Source: Tubulanus polymorphus
Taxonomy: Eukaryota; Nemertea; Palaeonemertea; Tubulaniformes; Tubulanidae
Length of the DNA stretch: 64,000 bases
Direction: 5' to 3'
Assembly (NCBI RefSeq): GCF_964204645.1
Contig: NC_134029.1
Coordinates: 23,206,450 to 23,270,449, forward strand
Numbering within the stretch: the first letter of the stretch is position 1; every line of letters begins with the position of its first letter. The translations under genes and the position numbers were made by a program. The notes beneath the pieces are model-generated. The model was not told the DNA's origin. It did not search any database and saw only the letters and a list, made by a program, of their open reading frames with translations. Positions 24,375-36,590 of the stretch are shown one piece after another.

Positions 24375-26974
24375 ATTCCGTGTTTTTATTCAGAGCACTA
24401 AAACAGCTCTCTCTCAACCACTCACTGTATCTATTACAACGCTAACTCTTCGTGCAGTTCATAAATTTTCAGACTTTTTTTGTTCTTCTTCATTTGAACG
24501 ATGAATGAATCATTGAGCGAACAATTTCATTACTCCGACTAACACCGCTGTCTCCCATTTAACGAGAATCCACAAATTTTTCTGATGAAATTCTTTAACA
24601 TGTGAAACTGAAATAAGTGAATTTTTCAGTTTTTCTTTTGCACAATAATTTCTCGGGTCACATTCAGTCGTCGAAGCTTCAACAACGTTAACAGTCAACA
24701 ATATCTGCAGCTTAAAGTCACGCACACTCACACAGTTCTGCGAGCTGATTATCCATTCATGATTGTCGTCAGTCAAAGATTAACTCCAAATACTATCCTA
24801 CAATCGCCCGATCCATCGGCCTTTCTCTTCAGCGAAACCATCAGGCTTAATCATCAGGTTGAAAAGGCCAGCCTATACTAACTCTTCACTTTCTTCGACT
24901 TCGCAGGTTTCCTCAGTTTGAATGTTCACTTAGATGTCATTGCGGTTTAACACAGACGCGCGCGCGCCGCTCGCCACGTATTTCAAACAGTTCTGTCACT
25001 TCTCACGCTTCATTAACCGCGACACATGGAGTCCATGTGAACTTTAAAACTTCTCTATTCTTCACTTCACTTCCGCGTTCATTGACTACAGGAAGTGACG
25101 TAACGAGACAGACTGGGGCTCCAGAGAAAATACAATACGGGTAAAAATGGTTTGGGTTGACTCCGGATTGGTCCGCCGCTGAACACACGAGAGATACTGA
25201 AGATATTCTGATCACGGCCCGGATTTCACCCAGTCCTGTAGTGTGGCTAACTCCACAATGATCTCCGTCGCTCTACAATCCTAGTGTACATCAGACAGTC
25301 ACACTAAGGTTCTTGGTGAAGGCCGGGATGTGAGAATGATATTCTGATCATCGGGATAATTCCCGGCTCACATCGGAAGTCACTTAATCCCGCACAGAGA
25401 ATGAAAAATCGGAACTGCTCAGATCTAATCCTCACTAGTCCTCATGACTTTGAGACATAATTTACATTTTGAAGTATTCCTGAAAATGACCATTATTATT
25501 GAAATTATAAATACACACAGTAATTATTTCCGGCGGGGTTGTAATGTCAGCTCTCGGGTGAGCGCAGGCCAGTACGCATGCAACTTCGATCAGGTCCACG
25601 GTCGGTAATACGGTTATATAAGCTTACTGAGGACACTGCAAGCAGGGCCCAGGGACCCGTAGTTGAAGTTTGGGGGATGAATAGGCAGTAAAATGAAATC
25701 TTTTTATACAGAGTTGCTAGGATATCGGATGACGTTAAGCTATCCCCAAACTGGTTGAACGTAGGGCACGTCTACCGGTCGCAAAAATCACGTGCCCTTT
25801 TTTATTGTTTTCATCCTCAAAGTAGAAAAGGGTACGAGAGGAGAAAATTACAAACAAAACGGCGCATTCAGTTGTCCCAATCCTGGAACACAAAAAAAAC
25901 AACAAAAATGGCCTATCGTCGTCTCTATTCATCCCAAAAGTAGAAAAGGGCACCTACAAGTCATGCCAGGCTCTTTCAGTTGTCCATCAATTCGGAAAAA
26001 AGTGCAGGTAAGTCAATTTTCTAGAAAGCACTTTGCACCAGTGACTTCATTTTCATTGGTTGGAAATTGCACCAAAAAGCGGTAAATTATCATAAATTTT
26101 GGTGGTAGGGCCTGACCGTTTGTGGATTAAACCATAGAACTATTATTCCGTTATAGTTCTATGATTAAACCCGTAGTTCCGCTACCCTCCCAGGGCTAGC
26201 GGTCCCTGGAGTTCACCCCGGCGTGACTCATCTCTAAAACAGCGGCGCCGCAGCGCAATTAAGTTGTCGAGACTCATCTAACTTAGTCTTCATGTCTCAC
26301 GTTTAGTTCTTTTAGTTTTTTCTTGCGGATTTGCTATGAGAAAAACGCCATAAGTCGGTGAAAAATTATCCCGCAAAGAAGACTAAAAAAGATGTTTCTA
26401 ATAGTATGTCCCCATGGCAGAGAGAGAAAAGACGATCGATAAAGTTAAAAGTTATTTTTCCAAAAATATCCGACAAAATATGTAAAATATGAACCCAGCA
26501 GGCATTTATTACTGATATGATATGATTTCAATGGTTAAAATCGATATGGAATAAATAAATATGTTATATTTAATTTCATCTCGGTTGATCTCGGTTCATC
26601 TCGGTAAAATACATCATATCGGTAATAAGGATGACCGTCGAGTAAACTGCGGCACGCGAGAGTTTCTTCGTCTTCTCTATTTCCGCTTATCGCGTGTCGC
26701 AGTTACCCCATAAACATGGCGGACGGCCTGACAATGTTTTAGATCAAATTTTCCCGAGCTTTTTCAGCGGAATACTCGATCGTACGTGGATAATGTGCAT
26801 AAACAATCCTGTAATCTGTTAAAGAGATAATCGAAGAATGTATTGATCAATATATTTGACGACCAGTTTCGTTAATTCGTAAGGAATTCCGTGAAAACAT
26901 AGCTTTCTCGACCGGGCCATTTTGGACTGGTTGTCGGTGTATATCTCCCTGTACTGAGAAACGACGATCTCGTC
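24375..26974. other. divergent intergenic region between CHSY1 and RPRD2
   Basis: 2.6 kb between the two start codons, transcribed outward on both sides, so it holds both promoters and 5' UTRs. It contains a CG-rich patch (GCGCGCGCGCCG near 24958), a diverged tandem duplication (25810-25985) ending near a CAG|GTAAGT donor-like site at 26005-26013, a 10-bp stem ATAGAACTAT/ATAGTTCTAT at about 26133-26162, and three short ATCTCGGTT repeats near 26578. No supported coding region; an untranslated first exon is possible. Confidence 0.5.
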
Positions 26975-29900
26975 ATGTCGTCGAAATCAAAACCCCTGGA
27001 AGACGGTGTCGTGCTGAAGAAGTTTCAGTCAATAGCCCCGACCCAGGAAGGTATTCAAACTCTATCGAAGTGGATGATTCATTATAAAGCTCACGCCAGT
27101 AAACTGGTCGTACTCTGGATGAATGTGATGAAAAACGGTAATTATGACCAATGGGGTACCCGCGAAACCAGCTATCCCACCAGATGGCGCAACAAGCAGT
27201 AGGTCGTTCGTTGTCAAAATTAGTTCATTTTCAATGACATTTGAACTGGATTTTTGAACTCCTCAATCCATATACTATCACAGCACCTACCAGTATACAA
27301 TACTTTCATTCTTCTAATCGGATGTTGGTAAAGTTTCCAAAAATGATTCATTCATTTAAGAGAAAAGTTAATTTAGGTTTAATTGAAATGTAGACGAAAT
27401 CGAACGTGGACGACCAACTATCTACTAGCGACACCTGGCGGATCCTCGCCTGCCATACGTGGAATCCTCGATTGCCACAGTAGCACTGCGGGTACCCCAT
27501 TACGCGACTTTTCTGAAATTCTTTTTCATTTTCTTGATAATCTGGCTATAGTCGGATAAAGATCGAAAACAAGAAGTGATCGTTTTGCTGAAATGGTATA
27601 ATTCCTGAATCTAGTCGCTTTCTGATCTGCTGATCGACAACTGAGGTGTTGAAAATCGAAGAAAGCATCGAAGAGAAATTAATGGATTTGAAACCATTGC
27701 CTACTTACTATGGTCTAGTGCAGTATTCTACCACTAGATCGTTACTTCTGCCCCTAAACCTAACCCCTACTCGTAATTTGCAAAATATCCACTCCTTAAA
27801 GGGCACGGATGTGAAGCTGGAGGGGTTAGGTGACATTTTGATCGATCATCTGACTCCGGCCAATGATTCCTTCTTTTAGATATCTAATCGATATTTTGTA
27901 AAATATATTTTCAGCTAAACCTGCGCAGCGTTTGACGCTGTTTTATTTGTGTAACGACGTCGTTCAGAATTGTAAACGAAAAAACGCCGTCATTTTTCAA
28001 ACGCTTTTTAAAACCGTATTGAAAGACGCCGTTTTATTGGTCAGGTATGTCGCATTCTTACCTAGGTTACAACTTGATTCCTTTGAAAACTCCTCTGAAT
28101 TGAAGAATTAATTAATTTACGAGGACCTTAAATCTCCTAAATTGCACCAAACTCCTTGAATTTTCTGATTGCTATGCACTATCTTGTGATATCATGTCCG
28201 GTACATTTACCGCTGTAAACCTTTTTCATTTTTAATATTTTTCCTTTTGAATGAATACTCCTCTAATGAACCCAATTGCTTCGTTGTCTTTAAGTTAAAC
28301 GTTGAAATGATTGAATTTCTTAACCCTTTCAGTGCTGGCTAATTAATACCCTATAGTGCTGAAGATAATTTGAAAATTCTGAAAAATTCCACCCTAGTGT
28401 GTTTAATAACAGGAATACCACTATAGTGCGTCTACACCGCGGTGCAATGTATCGTTAGTTACTAATATTTCACTATGTTTGACAGGTGCTGCCATCTTTC
28501 AAGAGAGATAATTAGTAATTACTAATTTAATCAATACGACGCAGTGCGGTGTACTAGCAAAATCCATCACTGATTCTTACACCGCACTGCGGATTATGAA
28601 AGGGTTAAACAGTATTTTTATTTTCGTTGCAGAGATGAAAGTATACGTAAAAATATCGAACGGATATTAAAAATCTGGACGGAACGAAATGTTTATCACA
28701 CAGATTTTATCGATCAGCTACAGTCAACTTTAAGTAAGTTTGTTTCGTTCATTGAAGATTTGATTCAGTTGATCCGGTTCTCCGGAGCTCGACCCTCTCG
28801 GGTTGAGGTTGCCTCGATCGTTTATCAAAATCTCTTCATTTCTTTTCAAAATTCAACTGATTCGGATCCGGTTTCTGGGTCAAGTTTCACAAACGTGATT
28901 CACTCTTGATTCATGAAGAAATTGAATTGAAATGAGATTTTTTTAAAAGAATTTTAAACTGGTCCAAAAGCCATATTTAACGGAGAAGTCTAGTTCCACA
29001 CTTACTGTTACTCTTGAGTGAAAATGAGTAAATTAAGAATATGTGACTTAAGTCCAGAACTGTGGAACTGGGTCCTACATATTATATCTTTATTAGAGTC
29101 AACTTTCAACTGATCCGTAAAATTGTTGTCTTTTGACCTGTTTTTAGTGCAAGACATTCCAACAGAACCAGAACCAGAACCAATACCTGATATCGAACCC
29201 GATTATCCCGAGGAAATACCATTAGTTGAACCAGAAGCTGCGCCTCCCCCGAAGAAAAAGAAAACTATCGATCCTAAACTTTTACAAGATTTTCAGGTAA
29301 TTGTTTTGAGTCCGGTGCAGATATTACAAAAAATAATGGCACACAAAATCAGGTGTATAACAGGTAGGGGCCGTTAAGTGTGTATTTGAAATTCAGCTGA
29401 TATTCAACCAAACCTCCATGTACACAATTAACATACATTTTTAGTCACTCGCTTTAATTACTAACAAGTATCTGTGGCACACTGACGTTCATTGTGATTT
29501 AAAAAAATCATCTTTTCTTCGACTGCAGCCGAAAGAAATGGCTGAAAAGATGGTGAATTTCATCGCTACAATTAAAGAGGCCGAAATGAAAGAATTGAAT
29601 GCATCTCGATTACGTTTTGACATCAACACAGTTGAAGAAGTTAAAAGATTGAAAGGTATGAATGAATTCACCTCAATGCAGGGTTCTGACGGATCTGGGA
29701 TTTGTTTTTCCCGGCGCAGAAATCATGGAAAACTGACGTTGCATTTTTGACGGTGTCTTGTTCTTGTTGGACTGCAATTGACTTAAACCCACGGGCTAAT
29801 GTAATTGAAAGAGTTAGCCCGGGTTAAAGTTATTTTCAGTCAATAAAACTGGCCCCAGGGATTTTTTGGTCAAGGGTCAGGGAAAATATGGTAATTTATG

Positions 29901-32900
29901 ATTCCCTGATCTGTAAGAAACTTTTTGATGATAATCTAAGCTTTCTGCGTAGATCAGATTGAATGTTCGATGAATACGATATTTCAGATCGAAGTCACGG
30001 ATATGATTTCGCTCGTCAGTTCGAAGAGTCGTGTAATAAACTGGAGGATTACGTGAAATATTTAGAGAAGGTCGCCGGTGATCGGGAATCGTTGTTACTA
30101 ATGCTCGATACTAGTGAGATGTACTACGACGCTCAATACGGAGAAGCTAAAGTTGTCGCAAATGTAAGTTCAGTGGTTAGATTCTAAGATAAGTGAATTT
30201 GTCATCTAGATGTAGCGGTAAAGAAATGGAATACTCAGTAGTAAACCTTCATTTCAACTCTGACACTCATTAGCGCTCAGGGGCCAGTTGCACAGTCATG
30301 ACTTAAGACCAAAAGTGGTCTTCAATCTTAAGACTGGTCTTAAGTTGTTAGATTGGCTATAGAACTAAGTTGGTCTTAGACTGGTCTTAAGTCTAAGCCA
30401 TGACTATGCAACCGACCCCAGGAATTTCGCTGTTTATTTCTTACCAGAAAATTCAAGGGAAAAGCCACATTTGGGCTTGAGTGCTAATAGGTTAATAAAC
30501 TTAGTTATTTCATCATCATCTACAATACAACAGATTATCTGTAATGTTGATTCTATGCTGTATTGTACTAGTTCAATTTGACTCGATATTAAATGTTGTT
30601 ATTAAGATAAAAACCCACTTTAAATCTACAAATTAAAAGCATTTAAAAACAAGAAATTTATTTAATATTCGAACAATCTAAAATATATGAAATACACGAT
30701 GTTTCGATCTCACACTAGAGATCATCGTCAGGTGTGAGATATAGACTAAAAACAGGGGTACATATACAGGTTAATTGAGTAAATTGGTGAGTGAGACAAA
30801 ATCCTCTTTTGATTAAATATAGTTTGTTTGTGTTGTAGGCGTATAGAAATTTCGGTTCGCGGATCAATAGACAACGGAAGCATTTAGACGAAACGCGACG
30901 TAAACTGCCAGAACCGAAACCTCAGTCGGTTTATACTGATTCTAGTAATACTGATGTCATCGATATGGAATTAGACGAACAGCAGGATAGCATGTATAAA
31001 CGTAAGTACGACTAGAATTTCGTGAACTCGTTTTGACTAATTTCTTTTTGCAAACGTTAATATTCAATCGTCATTATTTTCGAACTGGTTTCTGCATCGG
31101 CCAAGAATTCACCGTGATGTGGATCGCCGAAGTCCACTAAAAAGGTTAATTGAAAATATAGAAATATTTCTGATGAGCTATCACCCTTCATCGTCAGTGG
31201 AGGCAATATATTTCGGTATTTTTGATGAACCCTTTAGCTAATTTTGGGACTTTCCATCACGGCTATTGCGATTTAAAGTTATATAACATGTATTAGGCAC
31301 TTAGTTATCTAACCCTAGTCAAATTCTAACTGAAAACACAAGTATAACTGGCTTCAATCCAACAAATGATTTAAAAACCTTTTTTGATTGTGCTGATTTT
31401 CAATCTCCTATCAATCTGCAGTCTGTACCCACCCCCTTCAGAATCAGACTTTTGCCATCCTTCTTACAAAAACTGATGGTCTTCACAAGATCTCCTGTCT
31501 CGATCATTGGCATCTCTATTCGAGAATAAATGACAGTTTATCCCGGGCCCCTCGCAGACATTTCGTCGCAGTACATTGAAAATTAGATCATTCAGACTTA
31601 ACGCTTCAAAACGCTATTGTCTGATGGGTGCGGGTAGGGACAACAGATTCATTCAGGGATTAGATTGATGTGAAAAATGCATGTCTGCTGGAAAACAAAA
31701 ATATGAAAAATTCGATACCACATCTGATATTTTCATGTTCCTGTTTTTGTTGTGAAAAAATGTGGAGAAAAGCCAATAGTGCGAGGATGAAATAGAATTC
31801 AGTGATCACTGATATGTTTATCTCGTGGTATTGAATAGAATTACGCTGTGTGTGTTGGACTATAGCGTGTATATTGTTGTGGTTTTCAGCTGTTTACGGA
31901 CCGGGGTCCAACACGTCCACAACCGATTCGCTTCACTGTCGTCCTATATCCAGTGTTCCGACTATTGCGGCCGAAGGTACTGCCATTTTGTATCCTTGCA
32001 ATTCGAATATCGTTTTCGATTGCAAGGGCGGATCCGGAAACGTTTTATTAAAAACAGGGTCGTACGGACTAGCGATCGGAATAGATTATCATACAGTAAA
32101 CCATGCGTCGTCGGTGGGATGAAGGCTCGCGGGAAAATGTTTCATCCTGTTTTATATTTCTCTTTTTCAAGTCAAATTAAACACTGAACAAATAGATCAA
32201 TGATTTTATTTTGAGAGGTTGCTTTAGTAGTCAGACTACAGAAGCAACCTCTCATGAATGATGAGTCGATACAAGGAACAAACGTCGAGCTCTGTTTCTA
32301 TTGTTAGACGTAGTTTTCATTCAAAATCTTGATAATTTTTCTCAAGTCTAGGAAAAAACCTTCCTGTCAGAAAACATTCGACCTACGCGTGGTTTACTGT
32401 ACCCTCTTTTTAATACGAACGTACCGTAAATAGAAAAGAAAAAACTAATACACTTTACTAAAAAAACAGTTTTTCTATTCAAGCTGCGATGAGTTTTAAA
32501 CAGCGTTCGATTGTGGATCCGCCCTTCGTGATTGATCAACCAGTCTGTTGTGTCGAGTGAAATTTCAGGGCTCTCATTGGCGAACGAAAATCGAATTATC
32601 TTTCATCCCCAAAAATTATTTATATTCATCATTATTATTTTGATTGCAGGCGAAAGCAAAGTAGTTACCACGGCTTTGAACACGTTATATAAACTAATAT
32701 TCTGCGCACTCGACGTATCGAAACAGTCACCATCCCTTTTGATTTTTTCGATGTATTCATTTGAAACCGTTCAGAAATTTTGAGCCCTGAAACAAACGTC
32801 GTTTAGTCGTAAACCTAGAATATGATAGACTTATATTTTTAAGATTTTTAGTTCACGAATTGTGTTATAATTTCTTTTCGAATTATTACGTATTGCGTTT

Positions 32901-35449
32901 AATAAAGTATCAAATAATATCATATCATATCATTATTTACCATCAAAAAAGGCCATAGGCCTATGTACAGACAGCCTCATAATAACACTCTAGTATTTAT
33001 GCAAATGAATATGAAGCTCGTAAGAGTAAAAGAATTCATGAACTTACGATAGAAACTCTTGGTCACATTCTTTCGCATATATTTCATAAGTTTCAGTTGG
33101 TTAAAGTTAACTAGTATTAATGTCAACCGGGATGGTGACTACCCCCAACCCCTCCTCATGATCCAATAATTCGGTGATGATTGAAAAATGAATCGTTTCA
33201 ATTTTTTCAGAAATCAAAACTGATGACGATGCTTATTCGATTAGTTCAGAAATATCGGCACCATCGCCGGAGGGATCGCCGTTTGAACTACAACTGTCTC
33301 CTATAGACGAAACTAAAAAGAAAGATTTCAATATCGTTAAAGGCAAGTACCGGTTGAGAGAAAGAGAGAACATGGACTTATTAAGGCATAGATAATATGG
33401 AAAATATAGTAAACAGGGTGGCCTCTTACTAACCTGGAAATCAGAGAAAAGTTTGGGAATTTAATTTCTTTAAAAAGGTCGGGAATAGTCAAGAGAATTC
33501 TGTAAAAAAGCTAAAAATCAGCAGGAAGTCGGTGAAGTTTGTTGAGATTGTGTAGATCGTGTGTAATAATCAAACAATATCTGTTTTCTATATCAGGAAT
33601 CGGTGATGGTTTGGAAAGTCGATTAGCTTCGATGCAATCAGCCGTTTATAACCCGAAAGAAGCCTTAAAACCGAAGAAATCGGGCGTTCACGAGATTATT
33701 CAACACGCGCGACTGTCGGCTGGAATCATGAACGCCGATGGCGGCAGCGGTGATTCTACTCCGGTTAAAGACGAGCCGTTCGGAGGAACCGGAGACGGAG
33801 ATACGACTCCGACCCAGGACGAGATGTTCGACCAGCAACAGTCGTCGTCGTCGTCGCAGAATTCATCGTCGATTTCGAAATCGGTGGAATTACTCGATCA
33901 GTTGATCAGTCAAACGAAACAAACCGATCCGACGTTGTTACAGAATCTCGCGATGCTCCGCGACCAAGTTCAAAAACAAGTTCTACTCGACAAAGAGAAA
34001 ACGCCGCCCGCGAAGAAAGGACCCGATAACTGGACGGCTTGGAAAGCTCAGAAAGAAGGCGCGAAATCGACGTCTGGTCAGGATGATGAAGAATCTCCTC
34101 CACCACCTCCCCCTCCACCCCCTCCAGCTCCCCTCATCAATAACGTACCCCCGTTTAATCTACCGATGGTTCTGCCTCAAATGATGCAGCCTCCTCCCGC
34201 GCCGATGGGTCTCGCGTTACCCCCACCACCCCCTCCACCCCAGCTACAGTCATCGATCATGTTACGACCTCCATCAGGCGTAACTCCTCCCCCGCTCGTA
34301 CAGACTCCGCCCTCTTCGATGCAGATGTCACTCACTCCTCCGATAATGACGCCGTCTGCGTCGACTGCGATGTTGAGTCCGCATCAGCAACAATCGATGG
34401 CTTCGAACCCGATGATGAATCTTCCGCCGTTCATGCCGCCTCCTAATTTACCTCCCCCGCCTCCTCCGCCTCCCGCGCTGTCTCAGAGTCAGGATTATCC
34501 CGTAATCGATCATCGTCGTCACACGGTGCAATCGATTCAAACGATATCGAGCAACGGAGGATTCGACGCGGCGTCCGACGTCGTCGTCGAGATGAATCAC
34601 CTCGCAGCAGGAGGAGGACGAGGAGGAGGAACATATCATCATCATCAACATCATCATCATCAGCAGCATCATCATCAAACGTCGATGTACGACGATGGAA
34701 ACGACGAACAGAGGACGATACCGACGATCGGCGGTACGAGGAATAAACCGGTTCTACGTCCGGCTGGTCCGCCGCCGCTGATGCCCAACAAATCAAACCA
34801 CGGCGACGGCGAAGAACAACAAGACGAATTCATACAAAAACTCAAACAGAAAAGCAACAACATTTCGAATATCGTTTCGGTGAATACGGGCGGCGGTCGT
34901 TATCGCTCGTTTTCCGGTAGTAGTTTACGTAATCTGGTGTCAGTTAGTCAAACGGATAGTTACAACGCCGGCGCCGCCGATAGTTCGTTAGTTAATAGCA
35001 GCTCTCAGCAGGCGGTCGCCACGTCGGAATTAGAACCGGTGACGAGTATGGCCGCAGGAGGTGGAGCGCCTGATAAAGATGTAACGCAGTCGGCTATGGA
35101 GTTAGATTCGGATGAAGGAGGTAGCGACCAGCAGCACCAGCAGCAGCAGCAGCAGCTACAGACCGGTCGTATTAACGAACATCAAACTGATTCACAGCAA
35201 ACTACGAAAGAAATGGAACGATTCAATCCGGCTCCACTCCTCGATCATCATCGCGACCAGTTTTACGAGGATGATTTCAGTTTTCAGAGTCACGACGGGC
35301 CGCACCAGCCGCAGCAGCTACGACCGATGCTACATTTCGATCATTTTCGAGGAGGAAGGCCGCCGATGTATCGTCCTCGGCACCAGCACAGCCCTAGACG
35401 TCGCGGGCCGCACCCGGGCTCGTACGGTTTTTACCGACCCAGATACTGA
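26975..35449 (+). CDS. RPRD2: Regulation of nuclear pre-mRNA domain-containing protein 2 (CID protein)
   Basis: Nine exons: 26975-27137, 27915-28044, 28633-28733, 29148-29296, 29529-29655, 29988-30163, 30839-31001, 33211-33342 and 33597-35449 (TGA); all phases agree, total 997 residues. Residues 1-131 form the CTD-interacting domain ([47 protein letters not shown]), which binds phosphorylated RNA polymerase II CTD. About 180-330 is the RPRD-type helical region ([36 protein letters not shown]). The C-terminal 600 residues are low complexity: Ser, poly-Pro (from about 545), His-rich (about 730) and Gln-rich (about 890). The long disordered tail makes RPRD2 fit better than RPRD1. Intron 8 uses a GC donor (AAAG|GCAAGT). 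Introns carry family B and TTAA-type MITEs. Confidence 0.93.
28320..28608. mobile_element. TTAA-flanked MITE (piggyBac-like), copy 1
   Basis: TTAA then CCCTTTCAGTGC at the left, GAAAGGG then TTAA at the right; TTAA duplications and CCCTTT ends are hallmarks of piggyBac elements. The interior has blocks such as ACCGCACTGC and CACTATAGTGCGTCTACACC. It lies in RPRD2 intron 2. A close, left-truncated copy lies in UPF1 intron 2 (46158-46393). Confidence 0.82.
30280..30419. mobile_element. palindromic MITE family B, copy 2
   Basis: Best preserved copy: GGGGCCAGTTGCACAGTCAT at the left, ATGACTATGCAACCGACCCC at the right, with a CTTAAGACTGGTCTTAAG palindromic core. It lies in RPRD2 intron 6. Confidence 0.85.
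30701..30731 (-). ncRNA. hammerhead-ribozyme-like core, locus 2
   Basis: On the minus strand: CTGACGA, extra T, 6-bp stem GATCTC/GAGATC with loop TAGTGT, then GAAAC. It is followed by ACATCGTGTA, which can form a 3-bp helix III and leave a GUA cleavage triplet. Helix I pairing is not evident. It lies in RPRD2 intron 6, antisense to the gene. Same layout as 13896-13924 with compensatory stem changes. Confidence 0.4.
31890..31976 (+). other. candidate cassette exon of RPRD2 (87 bp)
   Basis: Preceded by TGGTTTTCAG and followed by GTACTG. It would enter and leave in phase 1, matching the flanking exons 30839-31001 and 33211-33342, and it is open in that frame, adding 29 residues. It is not needed for the constitutive frame and its donor is weak. 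Confidence 0.3.
32213..32253. repeat. near-perfect 41-nt hairpin
   Basis: GAGAGGTTGCTT and AAGCAACCTCTC form a 12-bp stem. The inside continues with GTAGTC-A-GACTAC, giving about 19 pairs overall. In RPRD2 intron 7. Confidence 0.85.
33414..33530. mobile_element. fragment of the CAGGGTGACCAC MITE family
   Basis: Starts CAGGGTGGCCTCTTACTAAC and continues with CCTGGAAATCAGAGAAAA, like the elements at 5035 and 5753. The right end is not found. In RPRD2 intron 8, just downstream of the GC donor. Confidence 0.55.
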
Positions 35450-36078
35450 TATACTTTCATACTCGTATTGAATGGTAATTGCATTTAACTCCCACTGATT
35501 TCTATCTATCTTTCTTTCACCGAATCAAGTTACATATATTTAATGAAAACCATTCATTTAGTTCAGTTCTCGTCACATTATGAAATTGATGAAGTTTACG
35601 ACATAGATGAAATATTTAAATGTCCAAAAATGTGATTATTTTTTAAGTTCACCGAGCTTGGCCTAATTCATATTTCTCGAAAGCCATCGCGGGGACCACT
35701 GTTCGATTCTTAGTTTTTGCTGCCCGATCACCGAGTTCTCTAATTGTTTACAGTTTTGTATACGCGTAAATAGAGGTGAAATTGCTTCAAAAGCTTTCAT
35801 AATTTGTTGGTTAAAGAGTTGTATATAGAATGTGTATATTGATGTGTTCTGTAAGATACAATTAAAATTGGTTGTATTTGTGTACGATGTGTAAATAGAA
35901 ATTTATGTAATGTATGTAAATAGCGGCTGCTGTAATGAATGTTTCTATCGAAAAGGTTTTAAAAGCGACCAGAATTTAAATCTAGTTTATAATCGTCACT
36001 AATGTGTGAGATCATGATGTTGAATAGATTCTCCTGGAGAATATGCATTAGGAGAAAAATCGTTTTAACTGAGATGAA

Positions 36079-36084
36079 AATAAA
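36079..36084 (+). promoter_or_regulatory. RPRD2: candidate poly(A) signal of RPRD2
   Basis: AATAAA about 630 bp past the RPRD2 stop; a second one is at 36545-36550. Confidence 0.4.
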
Positions 36085-36584
36085 ATCAGCACATTATTTT
36101 CTAATTAATTCATCAGCTCTTTTACTTCTTATGTTTCTTTTTCTGTTTGTTAAAGAATATATGGATAACTATTGGTATCCCTTCACTTCATCCAGATGTG
36201 TCAGTCGGTAAAAATGCTGGGTCCTTTGGATGTTTAGCTCGGCCATGCATGGATATCATGAACACTCTGCAACTGTCCCAGCTATGCCAGTTGCAGCTCA
36301 AGCCCAGTACACTTGTCCTACTTACCATCAGTCAGTCGCTATCACAGGGATTGGATCCAGTAACAATGACAATATAGGCTACCACTATCTCTAGTTAGCT
36401 ACCTAAGTTATTGCTAGTGGTAAGTCACAAGTTGACCTTCAACTACCCTTCAGTTCTAACCAGAGGGAATAGGGTAATGACATCTTACTGGTGGATCCTG
36501 GCCTCTTATGTTCCAGTAATCTCAAGATGCAAAGATCTACAAATAATAAATTCATGAACAACTCGAAAATTAAGTGCACAAGAC

Positions 36585-36590
36585 TTTATT
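36585..36590 (-). promoter_or_regulatory. UPF1: candidate poly(A) signal of UPF1
   Basis: AATAAA on the minus strand, about 1.9 kb past the UPF1 stop. Confidence 0.35.

Noticed and set aside
32213-32253. microRNA precursor
   Set aside because: The stem is only about 19 bp with a one-base terminal loop, too short for a typical animal pre-miRNA.
34443-34863. Minus-strand Asp/Met/Leu-rich ORFs opposite the last RPRD2 exon
   Set aside because: They are antisense shadows of the His/Gln/Pro-rich coding repeats of RPRD2.
35112-35471. Plus-strand alternative frame over the RPRD2 C-terminus
   Set aside because: Shadow of CAG/CAT repeat codons; the main frame fits the family and the stop at 35449.
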